Below, one piece after another: positions 57,614 to 64,000 of a stretch of 64,000 bases of DNA; the stretch's first letter is position 1; the number at the start of each line of letters is the position of its first letter. The notes under the pieces were generated by a model. The model made no database searches and was not told the origin of the DNA. It was given only the letters and a program-made list of their open reading frames with translations. The stretch is from Symbiodinium natans (taxonomy: Eukaryota; Sar; Dinophyceae; Suessiales; Symbiodiniaceae). The stretch lies in the NCBI GenBank assembly GCA_905221605.1, contig CAJNDS010002504.1:126001-190000 (forward strand). The letters run 5' to 3'. The position numbers and the translations under genes were made by a program.

Positions 57614-58480
57614 CAAACCCCCAGACGCCTGGGGGCGGCGGCAAGGGCGGCCACAAGTCCAGTCGCCTCGGTTTCGGTTCGAGTCCTTACAACATGTATT
57701 TCCATGTCTTCTTCTGTGCTGTCTCTCAGCACTCCCTGAATTTCATCTTTCCACGCCAGACTGGCCGAATCCACGGCCAAGCAGACCTCTGACATCTTGC
57801 TTTGGAGAAGACACGCCAATGTCAAGCCGGGCGCTGAAAAGCGGCAACCATGGCATTGCGCACTCCTGTCATGGAATCAGCAGCACACAAAGTCAACACA
57901 GCCATCATACCAATGGGCAATGGTTGTTCGGCAGGCAGTCTTTGGGAAAGCTCAGCCTTCAGGACTTTCGGGTGGAATGCAGCTGTGCAAGCATTGCGGG
58001 GCACGGGGTTTGGATTTCGGTTAGGGCTCTGGGGTTCAGGTTGAGTACTAACCCGAAACCCCAAACCCAAATCAGGCTTTCCATTCGAAACCATGAGCCC
58101 ACAACCGCCTTCCACCATCACGATGCGGAAGGCGCGCTCCAGCTCCTCCGCCCCCCCAGATTCGTAGTGGCATCGCTGTGCATGCTGTGCTGCTTAAGGG
58201 CTTTGTACTTTGCAGTAGACTTTCGGCTCGCATCGTTTGGACAGTGCCTGGGATGCATCAAGGGCGTTTCGCATCGGAGGTGGTCAGCAAACTGCTCAGC
58301 TATAATCGTGCCTTCAAACCAAACCACGGCATGTGGCAAGACTGCAGAGCACCGCCAACTTGCGAGATGATCGTTTCGTGGAAGGCGGTCCTCCAAGAGG
58401 CAAGGCTCTCGATTCTGAAGCCGCTCTGCGAAAGCCGCCACCTGAACCACATCCAAAGCTTGCAAGTGCAACTCCTGCAC
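57614..58480 (-). CDS. exon-like segments, unrecognised
   Basis: Minus-strand segments: 58450-58160 (FAERLQNREPCLLEDRLPRN, VWFEGTIIAEQFADHL, NDASRKSTAKYKALKQ), 57990-57830 (AFHPKVLKAELSQRLPAEQP, MAVLTLCAADSMTGVRNAMV) and about 57805-57695 (MSEVCLAVDSASLAWKDEIQ, GVLRDSTEEDMEIHV, ending at GTAAGG, a good donor). They may be exons of one gene. The plus strand is open for 342 codons across them (57342-58370), but that frame is rich in R, P, C and W and lacks any motif, so I take it as the shadow. Confidence 0.4.
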
Positions 58481-58719
58481 TTGGGTTCATCGGGATACCC
58501 ATCAACCTCCCTTTCACTTGATCCACGAATCGCTGCCAGAGCTCCTTAGATTTGATTTCAGAAGTTCAAAATTGATGCCTGCGGGGCCGCCGATGCACGT
58601 GCGGCCAAGCGCTCGCTGCGTTCACCGGAGAGCTCCTTGCCCGCCCCCCACCTCCCAGGCACCCATGGCCCCTTTCGAGAGCACTCTGTGCAACAGTAGG
58701 GTTCATCATAGGACTTGGG

Positions 58720-58740
58720 GGGTTCAGGGTTTAGGTTTAG
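58720..58740. repeat. degenerate telomere-like repeat
   Basis: GGGTTCAGGGTTTAGGTTTAG, three imperfect units. Confidence 0.7.
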
Positions 58741-58840
58741 GACTCTTGGGCTGAAAGGCTCCAGGTCGGGTATTTCCAGGTGTGCTCTGCAGCCTCGTTC
58801 CTGTGCTTTGAGGAACCGCCTCTGACAAGAAGATGAAGAT

Positions 58841-59356
58841 GTGAATGCTCCCGATCCCCCGCCTCCGCCTCTTAAGCAGAATCTACTGCACCAAATGAAG
58901 CTCGGACAAAGAGACTTCCGCGAGTACTACGCTTGTCAACATCCAAACTCCCCGCACAGAAACTTTTCAGAAAAGCGCTTCAAGGCCTCCATTAACAATC
59001 CAGCCAGGCCTAGCTACCCCGAAGAACCTAGCAACTTAGTAGCCCATAGTGGCGCACGCAACTATTCCGTCCGAACCTCCAAGGTTGGCTCGCTGCTTTC
59101 ACCTTCCACCGCCTCAAAAATATGGATTGGGTCCAGATTTGTCGGGTGTTTTGATACGGAGAGACTCCACCCAGCTGGCCACAACGCGTTTTGCAGGGTC
59201 ACGCAAAGCATCGATGCAAGTGCATCCACTAACGCACCAGCCAAAATGGAAATCATGGTCGCACAACTCAAACAGGTGCCCGTTTCGGGTCCTGCAAAAG
59301 CAGATCCCGCCTGGAAGGAGGAGATGCGAAAGCGACAGCCGCTGAGTTGGGCGTAG
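58841..59356 (+). CDS. 171-codon frame, strand uncertain
   Basis: The plus-strand frame reads PDPPPPPLKQNLLHQMKLGQ, RDFREYYACQHPNSPHRNFS and near its end KMEIMVAQLKQVPVSGPAKA then DPAWKEEMRKRQPLSWA before TAG. The listed first codon is GTG; an in-frame ATG follows 17 codons later. The minus strand across 59300-59062 is also protein-like (CATMISILAGALVDALASML). No family recognised on either. Confidence 0.3.
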   Translation: MNAPDPPPPPLKQNLLHQMKLGQRDFREYYACQHPNSPHRNFSEKRFKASINNPARPSYPEEPSNLVAHSGARNYSVRTSKVGSLLSPSTASKIWIGSRFVGCFDTERLHPAGHNAFCRVTQSIDASASTNAPAKMEIMVAQLKQVPVSGPAKADPAWKEEMRKRQPLSWA

Positions 59357-59377
59357 GCCTTCCACAGCATGTGCGAT

Positions 59378-59393
59378 CCCCCCCCCCCCCCCC
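59378..59393. repeat. poly-C tract (16 C)
   Basis: An uninterrupted run of C just after the frame above ends. Confidence 0.95.
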
Positions 59394-59753
59394 ACGCAGC
59401 ATTTCCCAAGCATGTTGTCATGCATGGCCTGGCTCGCTTCGAGGAGAGGTGCAAAGTGCCTGCCCAGGGATTAGGCCAGAAATGGGGCCCTCCGCTACTA
59501 TCCGCCAATTTGTTTCCCGACTTTGTTGCCTTGTTTTTCCCCCGAACCATCGTGGGGCTCTTGTTGTTAGCAGGATTCACACGGCCTGTACTTAGAACAC
59601 AAAAAAAGGAAAACTCCAAACAACGGAGAAAAGTCACAATACGCCAATCACCGACCAGTACCCGCATCTGCATATGGTTCATGTAGATGTATATAGGTTT
59701 AGGGAGTTTGGAACCCTGCTGGTTTCGCATTGTACCGCTTGGACTTCGGCGCA

Positions 59754-60054
59754 CTATCGCGTTTGATTGTCAAAGGCTACACCGATGATCGTCTTGCCTT
59801 GCTCTTCTAGGGCCGGTGTTCCGCGATCCAGATACCGGCACCACAAGATTGCAAACCCAACTTCCTTGCTGAACTGAAGTTGCAGTTTCGCGTCGAATAC
59901 TGCAAGTGGCCAAGCCAAGGACGGAGAAACAAGGAGAGGCCCTAATCTCATTTGGGGTGGTGACGAGCTTTGCAGTATTCATGTCCGTCAGCGGGCGCCT
60001 GAAGCTGGCGAGGTCCAAGAAGATGCCTTCCAGATGTTCCGCAGTCTCAACCAA
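59754..60054 (-). CDS. exon-like segments, unrecognised
   Basis: The minus strand reads VETAEHLEGIFLDLASFRRP then LTDMNTAKLVTTPNEI (60050-59950). After a TTGCAG acceptor at about 59904, in another frame, it reads FDAKLQLQFSKEVGFAILWC, RYLDRGTPALEEQGKTIIGV and AFDNQTR to a stop. Both are convincing protein sequence. The gap between them is too short for a typical intron, so a frame shift is possible. No family recognised. Confidence 0.4.
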
Positions 60055-60290
60055 CTAATTGAAGGAGGGACCTGGAAGACATGTAAAGACATGCGATTCT
60101 GCTCTCCTGCCCCTCCTACGTCTGGACTTCCACTGCGGAGTGCCGTAGCAAAACCGCTCGTTGTGCATCAGCTAATGCAATCCAAGCCCAGATCCACTAC
60201 TGTGCGCTGCACATCTTCCGACCACGCAAGGGAACGAGTGCGTTCGTGCATATGGCTAGGACACCCGGTGCCTTGTTTGGGCGCGCGCGC

Positions 60291-60293
<3 letters not shown>

Positions 60294-60350
<57 letters not shown>

Positions 60351-61832
60351 GGGGGTGGGGGTGGGTGTGGGTGTGGGGTGGGTGTGGGTGGGTGTGGGTG
60401 TGGGTGTGGGTGTGGGTGTGGGGTGTGGGTGTGGGTGTGGTGTGGGTGTGGGGTGGGGTGTGGGGTGTGGGTGTGGGTGTGTGGGTGTGGGGTGTGTGCG
60501 TGCGTGTGCGTGCGCGTTTGTGCGCCATGTGCGCCGTGAGCGCGTGCGCTGTGCGCGTGCGCTGTGCGAGTGCGCGGTGGGCAGGGGCGTGCGGTGCGAG
60601 AGGGCGCTGGGCGCGGTGTGTGGAGCTTAGTGCGAGGCGTGATTGCGCTGTGCGAGCGCGTGAGGGAGTGCGGTGCGCGTGCGCGTGTGAGGGGCGAGTG
60701 GACGAGTGCGGGCGGGGGCGAGGGAAGCGTGCGCGCGTGCGGACGAGTGCGGGAGCGTGGATGCGTGCGAGCGCAAGCTGGCGCGATGCGGGCGCGTGAG
60801 CGACTTACCTGTGCGATGTGTCGCGCGGGCGCCCCGGTGCGGTGCGGGCGCGGTCTTCGTGCGCGTGCGCTTGCGGAGAGTGCGTGAGCGCGTGCGCTGC
60901 TTGTGCGGGCTCATGCAGTGCGCGCGTGCGGGCGACGTGCGCGTTGTATGTGCGGGCGCCAGCGTGCGTGCGCGTGCTGGCGCGTGGTGGCGCGCTTGTG
61001 CTGTGCGCGTGCGGACGCGTGTGAGCGGCAAGTGCGTGTGCGCTTTTTTGTGCACGGTTGCGCGCGTGAGAGTGCGCGTGTGCGCGTGAGCGCGCGCAAG
61101 CTTCGTGCGGTGAGTGCGTGAAAGCGTAACGTGCGCTGAGTAGTGCGCGTGAGGATTGTGCGCGTGTGAGCGTGCGTGCGCGTGTTGACGCGTAGCGCGT
61201 GTGGTGCGCAGTGGTGCGCGTAGGTGAGCGTGCGAGCGGCGGTGCGCGTGTGAGGTGTGTGGCGAGTGTGGCGTGTGTGTGTGGGTTGTTGTGCAGTGTG
61301 CGTGTGCATGTGAGTAGAATCATGTGCGGTGCGGGTGTGCGTGCGCATGTGCGTGCGCGTGTGCGTGGAGGTGCGTGCGTGTGGTGCGCGCGGTGTGCGC
61401 GCACGTGTGCGCGAGCGGCGTGCCGCGCGCAGGCGAGCGGGTGGTGCGCGCTGGCCGCGTGAGTGTGCGCAGTGCGCGTGTGCGCCGAGCATGTGCGTTG
61501 TTGGTGCGTGCGCCGCCTTGGATAGGTGCGTTGTGCGGCCGCGTGTGCCGCCGCGTGGCGCGCCCGTGTGCGTGTGCGTGCATGTGCGTGTGTGTGCGTG
61601 TGCGTGTGCGTGTGCGTGTGCGTGTGCGTGTGCGTGTGCGTGTGCGTGTGCGTGTGCGTGTGCGTGTGCGTGTGCGTGTGCGTGTGCGTGTGCGTGTGCG
61701 TGTGCGTGTGCGTGTGCGTGTGCGTGTGCGTGTGCGTGTGCGTGTGCGTGTGCGTGTGCGTGTGCGTGTGCGTGTGCGTGTGCGTGTGCGTGTGCGTGTG
61801 CGTGTGCGTGTGCGTGTGCGTGTGTGTGCGTG
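60294..61832. repeat. 1.5-kb alternating purine-pyrimidine GT/GC tract
   Basis: Blocks in order: (GT)n 60294-60340, GGGTGT/GGGGTGT units 60341-60500, irregular GTGCG-rich sequence to about 61560, then (GTGTGC)n 61561-61826 with more than forty near-perfect copies. Strong strand asymmetry: the plus strand is almost only G, T and C in alternation. Long open frames of Cys-Val, Arg-Val, Ala-Cys or Thr-His repeats on both strands are products of this repeat and are not genes. Confidence 0.97.
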
Positions 61833-61849
61833 CCATGTGTGCCCAACCT

Positions 61850-62570
61850 GCAGCCGGCTCGGCGCTGGGCGCAGAGGTCATTTCTACGGGAGCTTTCGGC
61901 TTTCATACAAAGTTACACACCCCTGAGGACCATTGCTATTTGTGGCCATGGGTACTCAGCTTCGGGAAAACCAGCTCTGAGCCTGGAAGTGCATATGCCT
62001 GTTAGAGCTTGTAGACTTGCTGGTGAGGATGAGGCACCAAAAATCCCCAAAAATAATTGCTGGTTCTGCAAATGTGCTTCTTGCGGCTAACTGGCTACAA
62101 TGCGCTGCAATTGTGGCCTGACTACGGCAGACGTGATGAACGTTCAACTGGTGCAGGGGTTCGTTCGGAGGTTCGCACGCTCAATCTTGAGCCTGGACGG
62201 CAGACGGGATGCTTCGGCGGCCCTCGGCTTCGTGACATCTACTCGGAGTTCCCAACAAAAGGCATTGCAGATTCTGTGCCGAAACTCGCAAGCCTACAAG
62301 GGTGCCCGAGAGATTACGAGGATGCTGCATCGGGTGTGTGGGGCCGCTGGCGCCTGTTTTGCGAGATGCTCAAAGCGAACACTGACCGAACCGGACCTCT
62401 GAGGTCAAGGCAGATGCCCTCCTTGCCGTTCAGCTCGGGCCTCAAAGGATGCCCCCCACTTTTTGAGGCAGCAGATTGTGAGGCAGCGGAAATTCGGAAA
62501 GCCCCCTGCTCCATTAGAAAGCTTCACACGGCGACAACAAGCGCATACAACCTCCCAAACTGAAGACAAC
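61850..62570 (+). other. unresolved, protein-like frames on the plus strand
   Basis: Plus-strand frames directly after the GT tract contain FLRELSAFIQSYTPLRTIAI, VQLVQGFVRRFARSILSLDG and SVPKLASLQGCPRDYEDAAS. They shift frame and show no recognised motif or clear splice pair. The minus strand is open in places too. Confidence 0.25.
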
Positions 62571-62759
62571 AAGCGACACTCGTACTCTGCAGGTCGGCAT
62601 TTTCAAGGTTGCACTATACAGACACTGCACCTAGAAATCGTGAGTTGCCAAGCCAATCTGTTTGGAAACCGGGCGATGTCCAATCGCATGATGACAGCTC
62701 TTCGTACTGCCCTCGAACATCCTCCAACGCACTGCCGACCAAAGCCTTACATTGCTATT

Positions 62760-62990
62760 CGGAGCAAATGCTGACCTCAGCCTGTGTAGCTGCAAGGACC
62801 ATATGCCGGCAACATGACACATGCTCACTAGCCATGCCACTGGTGTCGGCATCAAGGCCAAAGCAGCGACAAGAGAGATGGGTTTGCCATGACATTCTTG
62901 CCCTGAAGTGAGCTCGTACATGGCATCCCACTGCTTTGCACTTAGCCTTACACAATGTGTGCACTCAGATTCTGCTCCATGCACCGACAC
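62760..62990 (-). CDS. exon-like segment, unrecognised
   Basis: The minus strand reads ECTHCVRLSAKQWDAMYELT, SGQECHGKPISLVAALALMP and TPVAWLVSMCHVAGIW. Cys- and His-containing but with no recognisable zinc pattern. Confidence 0.3.
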
Positions 62991-63349
62991 GAAACCGATT
63001 GAGTTGGGGAAGGGTTACCCCGCCACATTTAGGCTCTCGGAGCCAAGGAGCACCCTGAGCCGAAGCCATCTAGCCTTGAAGCCTTGAGGCTGAACCTTTT
63101 TCGGAACTTCACTTTCAAGCAAGGGAGAGAAAATGCTGGGGCAATCCGGCTTCGCTTGGAGCCCCAGAAGTCGCACTCGTGCCCCGGGTCCGAAGAGCCT
63201 CGGCCTGAGTTTTGCTTGTAGGTTTCGGCTTTTGGGGATTTGGCTAACTTGAGATGTTTGAGGGCTTCGGGTGGGCTTTGGGTTTGAAGATGCTGCAAGG
63301 TTTCTAGGCATGCAACATGTCTGGGGGCTTTGATGGTACGGTAAGACTC

Positions 63350-63530
63350 GGGACTGCAGTGCTTGGCGGATGTTCTCCGACCTTGCAGCAAATTCATCTA
63401 ACATTGAGCAACCATGGCTGAGAACCTGAAGCTTCTCAGGCCAGTCACTACACCAGACAACTCCGCACTGCCCTGTCCCATTGGTGATCGAATGAACTAG
63501 ATCTACAAGCTGCACGGAGAGGCATGCCAA
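63350..63530 (-). CDS. exon-like segment, unrecognised
   Basis: The minus strand reads LSVQLVDLVHSITNGTGQCG, VVWCSDWPEKLQVLSHGCSM and LDEFAARSENIRQALQ, with good protein-like composition. No family recognised. The region 63530-64000 holds only overlapping frames. Confidence 0.35.
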
Positions 63531-64000
63531 AAAACAACATCATGTGTCAGGGTCAAAGCTACAAGTTCGGCCTTGAAACGTGGGACAGCCATTCCTGCCT
63601 GGGCTTACTGTATGTGCGGTTTAAAAGGCCCACTGCATGTTGCAATTCAGTTTTGTCCGTCGAAGCTGCGCCCGCGAAGTATATCGCTGTCGTGAAACAC
63701 AAAACTCAACATGCCAACAGGTTGCCGAGCTTCTGCCGGGGACGCAAGGGACGGAAACGGAGTCTCATGGCCGGCAGTCACCATCGCAGCATCAGATCCA
63801 CAACATTGTACAATGCTGCTGGGTGAATATGCCAACAAGCTCAAACTGGCAGCGATAGGAACGACTCATAAGGGCCATGGGACGCCTCTGCCCTAAACTG
63901 GATCCTAAACTGGATTTGACACCAGGGACTATCACCGCAAGAGGCGGCAAGAGGCACGCTTGTGACGCTTTCAACCTCACGCTTCGCTGGCCGCCTTCTC

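Noticed and set aside
57342-58370. 342-codon plus-strand frame
   Set aside because: No motif and shadow-like composition. Three minus-strand segments across it read as better protein, one ending at a GTAAGG donor.
60246-62090. Long open frames of CV, RV, AC, TH and AH repeats up to 358 codons
   Set aside because: They are translations of the GT/GC repeat, present in all frames and both strands, with no non-repeat domain.

Overview
This window looks like nuclear DNA of a dinoflagellate, most likely a Suessiales/Symbiodiniaceae-type genome (lineage is an inference). Three things point there. Genes are cut into many tiny exons, often 13 to 95 bases. The introns I could join start with GC or GA as often as GT and end in AG, usually followed by G. 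Degenerate TTTAGGG telomere-like repeats lie scattered between genes. There is no bacterial operon structure, and I found no convincing tRNA, rRNA or CRISPR array. Most long open frames are non-coding or antisense shadows, so the genes were found by reading short conserved exons and checking that splice phases agree.

Four genes can be named, all on the minus strand. From high to low coordinate: (1) a bacterial-type ribosomal protein L7/L12 gene (about 48.04-50.24 kb, leader perhaps to 50.5 kb), rebuilt from eight phase-0 exons and probably mitochondrial; (2) a Mei2-like RNA-binding protein with three RRMs in two exons (44.6-46.6 kb); (3) a long interrupted series of TRAF-type zinc-finger exons (about 26.1-39.65 kb), probably one multi-finger gene; (4) a single-domain voltage-gated cation channel of the dinoflagellate type with a degenerate EF-hand tail (about 0.9-7.3 kb), lacking its S1/N-terminal part in what I could read.

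Between these lie exon-like stretches with coding character but no recognised family. They include a disrupted minus-strand coding region with an embedded near-perfect inverted repeat (7.7-9.3 kb), a 590-base frame that runs into a decamer minisatellite (24.97-25.66 kb), coiled-coil-like sequence near 43.5 kb, and several fragments at 51-63 kb. A few short plus-strand candidates exist (52.63, 55.25, 58.84, about 40 kb), but the antisense strand competes at most of them.

Repeats are prominent. A 1.5-kb alternating purine-pyrimidine GT/GC tract (60.29-61.83 kb) is built of (GT)n, (GGGTGT)n and (GTGTGC)n blocks. There is a TA microsatellite at 23.1 kb, long C-tracts, and a composite telomere-like repeat with a shared spacer at 1.85, 12.27 and 34.4 kb. 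The recognised genes are functionally unrelated (ion transport, RNA binding, translation, probable protein-protein or ubiquitin signalling). Their shared orientation fits the one-directional gene arrays described for dinoflagellates rather than a working cluster.
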